In this document: positions 41,948 to 50,854 of the stretch, piece by piece | Layout: every line of letters begins with the position of its first letter | Numbering within the stretch: position 1 is the first letter of the stretch | NCBI GenBank assembly: GCA_965197385.1 | Contig: CBDANA010000005.1 | Location: forward strand, 1-64,000 | DNA length: 64,000 nucleotides | DNA from: G963667915 sp965197385 | GTDB taxonomy: Bacteria > Acidobacteriota > Vicinamibacteria > Vicinamibacterales > UBA823 | Direction: 5' to 3' | Notes under the pieces: model-generated | Seen by the model: the letters and a program-made list of their open reading frames with translations, nothing else | What the model was told of the DNA's origin: nothing | The model's database searches: none | Program-made: the position numbers and the translations under genes

Positions 41948-43243
41948 ATGGCATCTCACGCCCTGCGACGCGCCGACCCAACCCGACCCGACGTGAGTCG
42001 CCGGCAGTTTCTCGGCGTCGCGACGGCCGCCCTCGGCCTAGGCGCGGTCGCTCCGTCGACCGCCCAGGCGGCGCAGGCCGACGTCACCGCGCTCGAGGCG
42101 AAGCTGCGCGACAACATCTTCGTGCGACGCTTCGGTGTCAGACCGCATCTAGCGGCGCATCCGAACATCACCCGGCTGAGCGGCGTCCGGCTGGCACCGG
42201 AGGTGACCGACGCGATGCTCGAGGCCAACGAGTTCTTCGTCGACATGGCCGACCTCACCGAGGCGGCTGGCCGGCGCGTGGCGGCTGTCACCGGCGCCGA
42301 GGCCGGCCTGGTGTCGGCGGGGGCGGCCTCGGCCCTCCTCCTGGGGGCTGCGGCCTGCCTGACCGGCAAGGACCGCGCGCGCATGGCCGCCCTGCCGCAT
42401 CCGACCTGGCCGCGACGGGAGTGTCTCATCCAATCGGCCCATCGGACGCTCTACGCGCAGGCCTACCAGGCTGCCGGGATGACGATCGTCGAGGTCGAGA
42501 CCCGCGAGCAGCTCTTGAGCGCGCTGGGCGACACCACGGCGATGATCGCCGTCACGGCCAGCATCGAGCGCCAGCGGCAGCCTGGGCCGCCGGTACCGCA
42601 GCATCGCGCCACCGAGTGGGGGCCGGAGATTATGCGGCCGGAGGAACTGGTCGACGTCGGCAAGCGGGCGGGCGTGCCGGTGATGGTCGATGCGGCGCCC
42701 GACGTTCCGCCTGCCGAGAACCTCACGCGCTACATCGCCATGGGCGCCGACTTGGTCGCGATGAGCGGCGGCAAGGGTCTGCAAGGCCCGCAGTCGACGG
42801 GCCTGCTTGCCGGTCGCGCCGACCTCATCGAGGCCGCCAGGCTTCAGAACGCGCCGAACGACGGCGTCGGCCGCGGGATGAAAGTGGCGAAGGAAGAGAT
42901 CGTCGGCTTCATCGTCGCCCTCGACCGGTTCGTCGCCCGGGACCACGCCGCCGTCACGGCGGATGGAAACCGGAAGGCGCAGTGGATCGCCGCCCAGCTC
43001 CAGGATGTCCCGGGCCTGCGCGCCGACTACACCCTCAACACCGTCGGCCAGGGGATCGTCGAGCTCACCTGGGACGAGGGCGTCATCCCGCTGACCGCCG
43101 ACCTACTGCGAATGGAACTACTGGCCGGTGAGCCGCGGGTGATCCTCTTCCGGAACTACATCTGGACCGCCAACCTGCGCGACGGCGAGGATGCGCTGGT
43201 CGTCCGGCGCCTGAGAGAGGTCCTCACGCAGGCGTCGCGTTAG
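41948..43243 (+). CDS. Tat-exported SelA-like PLP-dependent enzyme
   Basis: 431 residues from ATG 41948 with a strong AGGAGG. It carries a twin-arginine signal (SRRQFLGVATAALGLGAV, then STAQAAQA). The mature part is of the SelA/D-glucosaminate-6-phosphate ammonia-lyase-like aminotransferase fold: FVDMADLTEAAGRRVAAVTG, GAASALLLGAAACLTG, VMVDAAPDVPP (Asp near the PLP ring) and LVAMSGGKGLQGPQSTGLLA with the probable Schiff-base lysine. It is not selenocysteine synthase itself, which is cytosolic, and no selC/selB is near. Substrate unknown. Export of a folded PLP protein fits the Tat route. Confidence 0.8.
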   Translation: MASHALRRADPTRPDVSRRQFLGVATAALGLGAVAPSTAQAAQADVTALEAKLRDNIFVRRFGVRPHLAAHPNITRLSGVRLAPEVTDAMLEANEFFVDMADLTEAAGRRVAAVTGAEAGLVSAGAASALLLGAAACLTGKDRARMAALPHPTWPRRECLIQSAHRTLYAQAYQAAGMTIVEVETREQLLSALGDTTAMIAVTASIERQRQPGPPVPQHRATEWGPEIMRPEELVDVGKRAGVPVMVDAAPDVPPAENLTRYIAMGADLVAMSGGKGLQGPQSTGLLAGRADLIEAARLQNAPNDGVGRGMKVAKEEIVGFIVALDRFVARDHAAVTADGNRKAQWIAAQLQDVPGLRADYTLNTVGQGIVELTWDEGVIPLTADLLRMELLAGEPRVILFRNYIWTANLRDGEDALVVRRLREVLTQASR

Positions 43244-43502
43244 GGTTTGGCAGTTGGGAGCTGCCGAGCGCTTCACCGAATTGTTTGTAGCGCAGGGCTT
43301 CAGCCCAGGGAGTGCGCTTCGCGTCCCGGTGCCGTGACGCGAGCGACTCGATGAAGCGCATGACTCAGGCCGTCACGGCTCGACGAAGTGGAAGTCGGCA
43401 GGTCCGTCTCGACGGGGCAGCAGCTTCCGCAGCGGCTTCTTCGAGGCCCGCTTCTTCGCTGGCTTGGGTTCGTGTCTTCATGGGTTACTCGGTGCGACGC
43501 GG

Positions 43503-43524
43503 GACTTTCACCACGGGCTGCTAG
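43503..43524 (-). repeat. solo terminal repeat of the IS1182-like element
   Basis: Read on the reverse strand, this 22-bp stretch matches the CTAG plus left terminus of the IS at 6792-6813 with one mismatch (CAGCCCGTGGTGAAAG against CAGCCTGTGGTGAAAG). No partner end or transposase is nearby. It overlaps the stop codon TAG of the CapA-like gene. It may be an excision scar, a remnant or a short mobile repeat. Confidence 0.6.
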
Positions 43525-44735
43525 ACGCTGCGGGCTCGCAGGATCAACGTATTGTCCGCAGTCAGCTCGACGGTCGTGCCGAGCGCGCGGCCTTCCCGGC
43601 TCAAGACATCCCGTAGCCATTCGGCGTCCGGGTTCGACGCTCGGTTGAGGCGGAAACGTCTGATCTGAAGCGGTGCCATCACCATGCGGGCCAGGTTCCC
43701 GGTCGTGGGATTCAGGCTCACGAAGTACATCAGCGACAGATCACCCCTGAACTCCTCGTATCCGCCGATCCCTTCATAGTCGTTCAGGAAGTCACCGCAG
43801 CCGTACACGATCGGCCGCGCGCGATAGATCTCGATTCCTCGAGGATGATGCGAGGAGTGTCCATGCACGACATCGACGCCCGCCTCGTCGATGAGCCGGT
43901 GTGCGAACTGCCGGTGATCGCTGGGAATGGGGTAGCCCCAGTTGCTGTCCCAGTGGATCGACACCACGACCAAATCACCTGACCGTTTGACCCGCCCGAC
44001 GCTCGTCGCAATGTCCCCCACAACCTCCTCAGACAGCGTAGTCAGCAAATTGACGCCCGCGCGGTCATTGTCGGCAGCCCATTCAGCGGGGATGCCGCTG
44101 GTCACCGATCCGACGGAGAACACGATGACGCGCCCCTTACCGGGGACATCGAGCATGGCCGGCGCCGCAGCCTCCACCCTGTTCCGACCGGCCCCAGCCC
44201 TCATCACCTTCGCCGTGCTCAACGTTTCGAGCGTCTCCGCCAGTCCCGAGTAGCCCCAGTCCAGGACGTGGTTGTTGGCAAGCGCGCAGCAATTGATCTT
44301 CGCGGCGGTGAGGCAGGGAATGTTTCGGGGATGCATCCGGTAGTTGATTCCCTTGCCCCGCCAGCAGTCGTCGGCGCTGGTGACGGCCGTTTCGAGGTTT
44401 ACGATCCGCACGTCAGGCGCGACCCGATCCAACACGTCGAGCGCATCGCCCCAGATGTACGGGAAGGCCACCGGTTTTGGAATCGGTCCATTCGATGTCT
44501 CCGCCAGCTCCACATATCGAACGGCGTTCCGCACATAGGACTCGTAAATGCGAGGGTCGTTCGGGTGAGGGAGTACTTGGTCAATGCCTCTGCCGGTCAT
44601 CACGTCGCCGCACAAGAACAGCGTGATGAGAGGTGAGTCGTCCGGCTGTGAGGCGGAATCTGTCGTCTGTGACGCTGAGGCGTTGAGAGCGATCACGATC
44701 GTGCCGGCACTGAGCAAGAAATCGCGTCGGTACAT
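43521..44735 (-). CDS. CapA-family (poly-gamma-glutamate synthesis type) metallophosphatase-like protein
   Basis: 404 residues from ATG 44735, opening with a Tat-like signal (YRRDFLLSAGTIVIALNASA). CapA fold motifs: LFLCGDVMTGRGIDQVLPHP (first metal ligands), RIVNLETAVTSADDCWRGK, CCALANNHVLDWGYSGLAET (N-N-H), VVVSIHWDSNWGYPIP and DVVHGHSSHHPRGIEIY. Such proteins resemble calcineurin-type phosphoesterases, and some are needed for capsule or cyanophycin-like polymers; the actual substrate is unknown. The stop TAG lies in a CTAG belonging to a solo IS end. It follows the dap cluster on the same strand with a 76-bp gap. Confidence 0.8.
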   Translation of the reverse strand: MYRRDFLLSAGTIVIALNASASQTTDSASQPDDSPLITLFLCGDVMTGRGIDQVLPHPNDPRIYESYVRNAVRYVELAETSNGPIPKPVAFPYIWGDALDVLDRVAPDVRIVNLETAVTSADDCWRGKGINYRMHPRNIPCLTAAKINCCALANNHVLDWGYSGLAETLETLSTAKVMRAGAGRNRVEAAAPAMLDVPGKGRVIVFSVGSVTSGIPAEWAADNDRAGVNLLTTLSEEVVGDIATSVGRVKRSGDLVVVSIHWDSNWGYPIPSDHRQFAHRLIDEAGVDVVHGHSSHHPRGIEIYRARPIVYGCGDFLNDYEGIGGYEEFRGDLSLMYFVSLNPTTGNLARMVMAPLQIRRFRLNRASNPDAEWLRDVLSREGRALGTTVELTADNTLILRARSV

Positions 44736-44811
44736 TGTCTCGGTACCCGACTCCATCCCAGAGTAAGCACCCGATGGGCGATGCGCAAGTTCTCGCCCAG
44801 CCCACTGGGAA

Positions 44812-45840
44812 CTAGTAGCTAGGGCTTCTTGGTCTGTCCCCGTTGTCGGCGAGTAGGGTCGTGGCGATTCGGATGTACTGATCGATTGCGCGATGCAGGT
44901 CGTCGATGCGGACGTGCTCGTTGTCGGTGTGCGCAACCTCGGCCGATCCAGGTCCGAGTAGCAAGGGCCGACCCCAGGAGGACAACAACGGGACGTCCGT
45001 CGTGAACGGACATATCAGCGTATCGAAGCCAGGCAGAATCATCATTCTGGCGGGTGGAATTTCGAGAACCTCTTCCACCTGAACCAGACCGTTGAAGTCT
45101 TTCAGCGCCGATCGCACTGGCTCAGCGAGGCCGACAGTGCGAAACGTCACTTCGGCTTCGGCCTCTGCCGGAATAACGTTTGGCGCGATGCCCCCGGAAA
45201 TCAGGCCGACACTATACGTCGTCCGGCCCAGCTCTGGATCCTCTGGAAGCGTGATCGTCCGAAGCGACTGAATCGCGTTGACGAGCTTCTCGATCGCCGA
45301 ATCGCCGAGATAAGGCAGGGCCGAATGGGCCGCGCGTCCGGAAGCTTTCAGCCTGACGCGCCAGACGCCCTGCGTGGCCAACGCGAGTCGGTTGTCGGTC
45401 GGCTCACCATTGATGAAATAGCGTGAGCGCGGCGCGATGGAGTTGGCCGCTCGGGCTCCGTCACTACCTCGCTCCTCACCGACGACGAACAGCAAGCCGA
45501 CCCGCCGCTCGCCCATACGTCGCAATTGCCTGGTTGCCTCAATCTGCGCGGCCAGGCAACCCTTGGCGTCACACGCGCCACGTCCATAGATCATGCCTTG
45601 GTGTTCGCGACTGCTTGCAAACGGCGGCACGCAATCGAGGTGAGTCGACAGGACGACCTGAGGAGCGTCGAGCGTCGCGATCAGATTGAAGCGACTGTCA
45701 TCGACCGGTTGCTCGCTGACGTCGTATCCGGCTCCTCGCAGGTAATCTGCCAGCCACGCGCCGACCTCGGTCTCGCGGCCGGTTGTGGAATCGATATCGA
45801 TCAACGTCCGCGTCAGCGAGACGACGTCTAACGAATCCAT
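44812..45840 (-). CDS. M20-family peptidase / deacylase (DapE/ArgE-like)
   Basis: 342 residues from ATG 45840, inside the end of the dapD frame (13-bp overlap). Zinc-site motifs: VVLSTHLDCVPPF (H, D), YGRGACDAKGCLAAQIEATR, LLFVVGEERGSDGARAA (catalytic Glu pair), YFINGEPTDNRLALATQG and the dimerisation-domain segment KASGRAAHSALPYLG. The final ligand His is in SAEVAHTDNEHVRIDDL. It probably removes the succinyl or acetyl group from the diaminopimelate precursor, as the gene is last in a dapB-dapA-dapD-dapE order. ArgE and DapE are hard to separate by sequence alone; context favours DapE. Confidence 0.82.
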   Translation of the reverse strand: MDSLDVVSLTRTLIDIDSTTGRETEVGAWLADYLRGAGYDVSEQPVDDSRFNLIATLDAPQVVLSTHLDCVPPFASSREHQGMIYGRGACDAKGCLAAQIEATRQLRRMGERRVGLLFVVGEERGSDGARAANSIAPRSRYFINGEPTDNRLALATQGVWRVRLKASGRAAHSALPYLGDSAIEKLVNAIQSLRTITLPEDPELGRTTYSVGLISGGIAPNVIPAEAEAEVTFRTVGLAEPVRSALKDFNGLVQVEEVLEIPPARMMILPGFDTLICPFTTDVPLLSSWGRPLLLGPGSAEVAHTDNEHVRIDDLHRAIDQYIRIATTLLADNGDRPRSPSY

Positions 45841-46685
45841 GGCTCGAGCGCTGTTCGGGCGTCGGTCCGGTCGTCTCGGTATTTGACGATGACCGGCGTG
45901 GCGAGCGACAGGCTCCACTCCAGTCCAGGGTTCTTCGTTACAGCGCGGGCCCCTGGTACGACCACAGCGCGCTCAGGGATGACGATCGGATAGCCTGGCT
46001 TGGGTTTGAGCACACGGTTGCGTACGAGGTCGTAGACTGGAGTCGATCCGGTTACGATCGTACCGGCGCCGAGAACGGCGCGCGCCTTGATGACCGCTCC
46101 CTCATACACGCCCACCTGACCACCGATGAGCACGTCGTCCTCCACGATGACGGGTAGGGCGCCGACCGGCTCAATCACTCCTCCGATCTGTGCGCCGGCG
46201 CTGACGTGCACGCGACAACCGATCTGCGCGCACGATCCGATGAGCACGTGTGAGTCGATCAGGCTCCCATCGCCAACATAGGCGCCGATGTTGATGTACA
46301 TCGGTGGCATGCAGATCACGCTGCGGCCCACGTAGGCACCGTCGCGAATCGCGGAACCGCCTGGGACGAGACGCATTCCCCGCGATACATCAGGCCGCTT
46401 CAGTGGCAACGTATCCTTGTCAGAGAAGAAGAGGACGCTACTATCGTTGGGTACGTCGACGACGTCACCACAGCGGAACGCGAGCAGGATTCCACGCTTG
46501 ACCCACTCGTTGACGCGCCAGCCGGTTGGCGTCGAGGAGTCTGTTTCAGCCGCGCGTGCGCGACCTGTCGAGAGCGCCTCGCGCAGCTCGGCAACTACCG
46601 ACCGTGATGCAGCACGGTCCGCATCGTCGCCTTGCTCGAACAACAGCCGCACTCGAACGGCAAGCGCCGACTCAGACGTCGTCAT
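45828..46685 (-). CDS. dapD: tetrahydrodipicolinate N-acyltransferase (DapD-like, left-handed beta-helix)
   Basis: 285 residues from ATG 46685. The N-terminal helical part (LREALSTGRARAAETDSS, WVKRGILLAFRCGDVVDVP) is followed by the hexapeptide-repeat helix: IRDGAYVGRSVICMPPMYIN, IGAYVGDGSLIDSHVLIGSC, AQIGCRVHVSAGAQIGGVIE and EDDVLIGGQVGVYEGAVIKA. It ends YPIVIPERAVVVPGARAVT. DapD transfers succinyl-CoA (or acetyl-CoA) to tetrahydrodipicolinate, the third dedicated step. It overlaps dapE and is 32 bp downstream of dapA, so one transcript is likely. Confidence 0.88.
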   Translation of the reverse strand: MTTSESALAVRVRLLFEQGDDADRAASRSVVAELREALSTGRARAAETDSSTPTGWRVNEWVKRGILLAFRCGDVVDVPNDSSVLFFSDKDTLPLKRPDVSRGMRLVPGGSAIRDGAYVGRSVICMPPMYINIGAYVGDGSLIDSHVLIGSCAQIGCRVHVSAGAQIGGVIEPVGALPVIVEDDVLIGGQVGVYEGAVIKARAVLGAGTIVTGSTPVYDLVRNRVLKPKPGYPIVIPERAVVVPGARAVTKNPGLEWSLSLATPVIVKYRDDRTDARTALEPWIR

Positions 46686-46717
46686 CGAATCGATGCTGCT
46701 CGCACCCCGGCCTCCAC

Positions 46718-47629
46718 TCACGAGGTGGCGATTCTTAGTTCGTCTCGCACCAAGCCGAGCTGTTGCAGGACTTGCAGGATCCGCTGTCGCGATGCCGGAC
46801 GCGGGGACACCATCGGCAGGCGGTAGACTTCTTCGATCAAGCCCATCGACGCCATGGCCGCCTTCACTGGCCCGGGATTCGATTCGACGAAGTTGATGAG
46901 CATCAACGGGAGTAGTCGTGTGTGAAGCGTGCGTGCCGAGCGAACATCGTCGTTTTCGGCGGCTTCCACGAGCTGGGCCATTTCCACCGGGACCTCGTTG
47001 GCCGCGACGGAGATCACGCCACGTCCACCAACGGCCATCAGAGGGAGCGTGATCGCGTCATCGCCAGCCAAGACGACAAAATCATCCGGCACCGCGCGGC
47101 AGACCTCGCATATCTGCTGCATGTTTCCAGATGCTTCCTTGACCCCGACGATGTTCGGGATCTCGGCGAGGCGGACCAACGTCGAGACGTCGATGTTGCA
47201 GCCGGTTCGGCTCGGCACGTTATACAGGACGATCGGAAGCGACGTGCTGTCGGCGATGGCTCGAAAATGCTGATATAAGCCTTCCGGCGTGGGCTTGTTG
47301 TAGTACGGTGCGACCGAGAGCAGACCGTTCGCGCCGACCCGTTCCACCTCGGCAGCGAACCGAATGACCACCCGCGTGTCGTAGCCGCCGGCGCCGGCCA
47401 CGATCGGTATTGCGCCTGCCGCTTCCTCGACCACCAACTGCACGACTCGCAGGCGCTCAGCGCTTGAGAGGGTCGGAGCTTCGCCTGTTGTTCCACAGGG
47501 CACGAGAAAATGCACGCCGGCCTCGGTCTGTCGCCGTGCGAGCCGACGCACAGCGGCTTCGTCCAGAGCGCCAGTTCCGGAAAAGGGCGTGATCAATGCT
47601 GTTCCGCATCCGGTCAAGGTGTTCCTCAT
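46718..47629 (-). CDS. dapA: 4-hydroxy-tetrahydrodipicolinate synthase
   Basis: 303 residues from ATG 47629, preceded by AGGAGGTTAC. The enzyme condenses pyruvate with aspartate semialdehyde. Motifs: FLVPCGTTGEAPTLSSAER (Thr-Thr pair), SVAPYYNKPTPEGLYQHF, VLYNVPSRTGCNID (Tyr and Arg of the active site) and IVGVKEASGNMQQICEV with the Schiff-base lysine. AGDDAITLPLMAVGGRGVIS completes the barrel. The length is standard and the gene is intact. It follows dapB with a 62-bp gap on the same strand. Confidence 0.93.
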   Translation of the reverse strand: MRNTLTGCGTALITPFSGTGALDEAAVRRLARRQTEAGVHFLVPCGTTGEAPTLSSAERLRVVQLVVEEAAGAIPIVAGAGGYDTRVVIRFAAEVERVGANGLLSVAPYYNKPTPEGLYQHFRAIADSTSLPIVLYNVPSRTGCNIDVSTLVRLAEIPNIVGVKEASGNMQQICEVCRAVPDDFVVLAGDDAITLPLMAVGGRGVISVAANEVPVEMAQLVEAAENDDVRSARTLHTRLLPLMLINFVESNPGPVKAAMASMGLIEEVYRLPMVSPRPASRQRILQVLQQLGLVRDELRIATS

Positions 47630-47691
47630 CGTAACCTCCTTGTCCTGTCTCGACGTGCGAGTGATACCGCCGCTTCCTACAGTGTCAACGC

Positions 47692-48399
47692 TTACTCCAG
47701 ACCGAGGACGTTGCGCATCGTGAACCAGCCTTGCTTCCCGCGGATCCACCGAGCGGCGTCGAGCGCGCCGCGAGCGAACGTTGTGCGGTCGCGTGTGGTA
47801 TGGGTCAGCTCGACGCTGTCGAACAGACTGTCGAAGCCGACCGTGTGCGTGCCCGGGATGGACCCCGCTCTCGTGCACGCCACGTCGATGGCGCCGTCAT
47901 AGCCAGCTCGCTCCAGGCCAGCCTTCAAGGCGAGTGCCGTGCCCGACGGGGCATCCCGCTTGGCGGCATGGTGCGACTCATGCAGCCAGGCCTCGTAGTC
48001 GTTCTGCTTCACGAACAGTTCCGCCGCACGTTCGACGATTGCCAAGAAGAGGGTGACACCGATTGAGAAGTTGGGGGCGGCGACGATCCCGATGCCGGCT
48101 TCAGCGACGATCCGCTTCAGGCCCGCCTCTTCCGCGTGCCATCCGGTCGTTCCGACGACTACCGGCAGGCCGGTCGCTGCAAGTTGGGGTAGGTTCCTAA
48201 CGAATGCGGAGGCTGTCGAGAAGTCGATCGCCACGTCTGGGCCCAGCGCACACGCTTCGCCGATCCCCTTCCCGTCGGCATTGTTCGAGCTGTCAAGGCA
48301 GGCGACGATCTCGAATCCATCACCTGCGCCGAGGCTCGCGACGAGTCTTCCCATCCGACCATGTCCAAGGAGCAGTAACCGCACGTGTGGCTTTCTCAT
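47692..48399 (-). CDS. dapB: 4-hydroxy-tetrahydrodipicolinate reductase
   Basis: 235 residues from ATG 48399. It reduces the DapA product with NAD(P)H. VRLLLLGHGRMGRLVASLG is the nucleotide-binding loop. LPVVVGTTGWHAEE and IVAAPNFSIGVTLFLAI are typical, and EAWLHESHHAAKRDAPSGTA holds the catalytic His-His and Lys with the substrate-binding GTA. It is the first gene of the reverse-strand dapB-dapA-dapD-dapE unit, so the operon promoter should lie in 48400-48558. The length is slightly short for the family (usually 240-270) but all core motifs are present. Confidence 0.92.
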   Translation of the reverse strand: MRKPHVRLLLLGHGRMGRLVASLGAGDGFEIVACLDSSNNADGKGIGEACALGPDVAIDFSTASAFVRNLPQLAATGLPVVVGTTGWHAEEAGLKRIVAEAGIGIVAAPNFSIGVTLFLAIVERAAELFVKQNDYEAWLHESHHAAKRDAPSGTALALKAGLERAGYDGAIDVACTRAGSIPGTHTVGFDSLFDSVELTHTTRDRTTFARGALDAARWIRGKQGWFTMRNVLGLE

Positions 48400-48558
48400 T
48401 CGGTAGCTGACGAGCAGCAGGCCCTCCCGTCAGGCGGGCTTGCGATGGTACGAGCCCACTCTACGGGGAGCACCGTGTACGGCAGGCATCACATACACGC
48501 CCCAGACGTTGTCCCGCTGAGACGTAAAGGCAAGCTCTCGTCTCGGCCACGGCGGTGA

Positions 48559-50784
48559 TCACCGGTCAGGGCGGGCGTCCTGCGCGTTCACCCACTCCGG
48601 CTGCACGAATGCCCCGTTCCCGGCCGAGTCCCAGACCGCGAAGCGGACCCAGGCCTTTCCGGCGGCGTCGAAGGGGATCTCGAAGCGTGTGGAACCGAAG
48701 GGGGGCAGATCAGTGGCGGGGATGATCTCGCGGTCGATCGAGGTGCCATCTCCCCAGACGACCTCCACGAATTCCAGCGGGAACGTCCACTGGACGTCGG
48801 CCGCGACCGTGCGCCGGTCTCCTTCACCTTCCACCGCGTAGTCCGTGATCAAGATCTCACCACTCGTCACGAAGTAGTCGCCGTCGCGCAGTGCCGTCAG
48901 AATCGGGCTCCAGCTCTCGTCCGCCCTCGGCAGCTTGGAGAGCTTGACGTAATTCACCGGAAAGTTGGCGTAGATATCGTCGCTCGGTCCCTTCTGGTAA
49001 GTATCGACGTCCCCGATGATGTACTTCGGCCGGAGTCCGGAGCCCGCGATGAGGTTGTTCATCGTATCCGTCGCGTCGAAGCAGCGATACTCACACATGC
49101 GCTGTTCCGACAGGTCCTGCCCCATGCCTGGCTTGAACGCGACACCCAGATAGCGGTCATTTCGCACATACGGCTTGTCGAAGATATGGTCGGGGTATCC
49201 CGTGGTGCCCTTGGTGCGCGGATGCGCATGGAACCAATACCCGTTCTCGTCATCGAGCAGCTGCTGCATCTCCTCCGCGTTGCCGATGTGGTACACCGTA
49301 CCGAACGTGGGGTCGTTCTCGGTGTACGGCTGTCCCGCCTCACGGACCTTCGACCAGTACACGTTCTTCGGGAACATCGTGTTGTAGTGGCCGCCGAAAT
49401 ACGCGCTCGGCTCCTCCCACGGGGTGACGAGGAAGTCGGCGTCTGACGCCTTCTGTGCGGCTTCTCCGTAGTCCTTCCAGTCCTGGAAACGCTTCGGCCC
49501 GGGGTCATCGGGGTTCATGTCACCGTGAAAATCGCTCAGCCCAATGATGTTGAGCCCCACGCCCTTCATGGCTTCGAGGTCCGGGAACTTCTGGTCGAGT
49601 GAGCCCAAGGCACGCTGGCGTTCGGTGAAGCGGAGGTGGAAGTGGTTCACGAACGTCTGATAGCCGGGAACCGGCTTGAACGTGTCGCCGTGCGTGAAGG
49701 CCAGGACGTCCTGCCGGGTGGCTTCGGCGGGACCGGTTCCCGCGTAGAAGTACATCGCCATCCGCTGGAGCGTTCCCGGTGGCGCGTTGTAGAGGGCGAA
49801 ATTCTCCACGTATCGTGGGTCCTCCTCGCGGTCGTGCTGCCGCACACCCAGACTGAACCGGTCGCCCGCGTCGTGCCGGTACCAGACGTACCCGAGATTG
49901 ATATCCACCTCTCGCGTCCAGAAGAAGGCGTGGGGTGGTGGGAACGTGGCCAAGGAGCCGCCCGCACCTTCTGCGAGGAGCAGCCGGTTAGCGGCCCTCA
50001 CGGCCACCTTTGCATCATTCGTGACCCCACCAAAAGCGTACTGTTGCGGGTTGCCTGCCAGGTCCCGCCATGCCACCCGCGACAAGGTGTCCGTGGAGAA
50101 TCCGTTCAAGCCCCCCTCGTAGATGTAGGCAACCGAGTCTTCTTCCGTCTTGGCGATCGCCTCCATGCGGATGAGGTTCGTATCGCGATAGACGGTGAAG
50201 CGCAGGTCGCCCGCGAAAATCCCGATCTCGAGTCCAGGGAAGGTCACTTCGAGGCGCGCACCGTCGGTCTTGACCCCGCACGAGGAGGTATTGAAGGCGG
50301 CATCCATGCGACGGATTTCGTCTGGCGAGCGAGGGACACCCCAGTTCAGTGGGTTCCTACCCTCGGTCACGCCGGGGATGACGAGGGGCGCGTCCCAGAA
50401 GACATACCATTTCTCCCGGTCGATCACGTCCTGCGTGATTTCGACGCCAGTCGCTTCGAGCGGCTGCGACTGCTGGTAGGACAGCCGGCGGATGCCGCTC
50501 GTCACGTGATACTCGGGCGACAGATCCTGTCCCAGAACGGCCCAGGCTCCGCCCCGCCGCCGGATGGCGAGCTCTCGTACCATGGGCTGGGCATTCTGGA
50601 TGACGAGCCGCATCCGAAGGTCGGCTCTGGCGTCACCAGTCCAGCCGAGAGTCAGGATGTCCGCCTCGACGGAGACGGTGAGCCCGTCCTGGGCCGTGTA
50701 TCCTACTAGGTCACAGTTCAGCGGGTCCGCCGACGCGGCTGCGGCCAACAGGACGGCCACGATGAGCCCAAGCAACCCTTTCAT
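48559..50784 (-). CDS. DUF3604-family secreted protein
   Basis: 741 residues from ATG 50784, with AAGGAGGTGCAGG upstream and a signal peptide (LLGLIVAVLLAAAASADP). The DUF3604 C-terminal two thirds have FVNHFHLRFTERQRALGS, NIIGLSDFHGDMNPDDPGP, FLVTPWEEPSAYFGGHYNTM, YWFHAHPRTKGTTGYPDHIF and LRDGDYFVTSGEILITDYAV, PHP-like metal-binding segments. The family is common in Acidobacteria and marine bacteria and its reaction is unknown. Probably periplasmic. 70 bp separate it from the upstream amidase gene, so the two may be cotranscribed. Confidence 0.78.
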   Translation of the reverse strand: MKGLLGLIVAVLLAAAASADPLNCDLVGYTAQDGLTVSVEADILTLGWTGDARADLRMRLVIQNAQPMVRELAIRRRGGAWAVLGQDLSPEYHVTSGIRRLSYQQSQPLEATGVEITQDVIDREKWYVFWDAPLVIPGVTEGRNPLNWGVPRSPDEIRRMDAAFNTSSCGVKTDGARLEVTFPGLEIGIFAGDLRFTVYRDTNLIRMEAIAKTEEDSVAYIYEGGLNGFSTDTLSRVAWRDLAGNPQQYAFGGVTNDAKVAVRAANRLLLAEGAGGSLATFPPPHAFFWTREVDINLGYVWYRHDAGDRFSLGVRQHDREEDPRYVENFALYNAPPGTLQRMAMYFYAGTGPAEATRQDVLAFTHGDTFKPVPGYQTFVNHFHLRFTERQRALGSLDQKFPDLEAMKGVGLNIIGLSDFHGDMNPDDPGPKRFQDWKDYGEAAQKASDADFLVTPWEEPSAYFGGHYNTMFPKNVYWSKVREAGQPYTENDPTFGTVYHIGNAEEMQQLLDDENGYWFHAHPRTKGTTGYPDHIFDKPYVRNDRYLGVAFKPGMGQDLSEQRMCEYRCFDATDTMNNLIAGSGLRPKYIIGDVDTYQKGPSDDIYANFPVNYVKLSKLPRADESWSPILTALRDGDYFVTSGEILITDYAVEGEGDRRTVAADVQWTFPLEFVEVVWGDGTSIDREIIPATDLPPFGSTRFEIPFDAAGKAWVRFAVWDSAGNGAFVQPEWVNAQDARPDR

Positions 50785-50854
50785 CCTGCACCTCCTTAAC
50801 CGGCCGCTGAAAAACCTGGCCTGAATTACCCTGACCATCACATGAGTCCAGATT

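Noticed and set aside
41948..43243. Selenocysteine synthase (selA)
   Set aside because: A Tat leader precedes the fold and no selB, selC or selD is nearby; it is only SelA-like.
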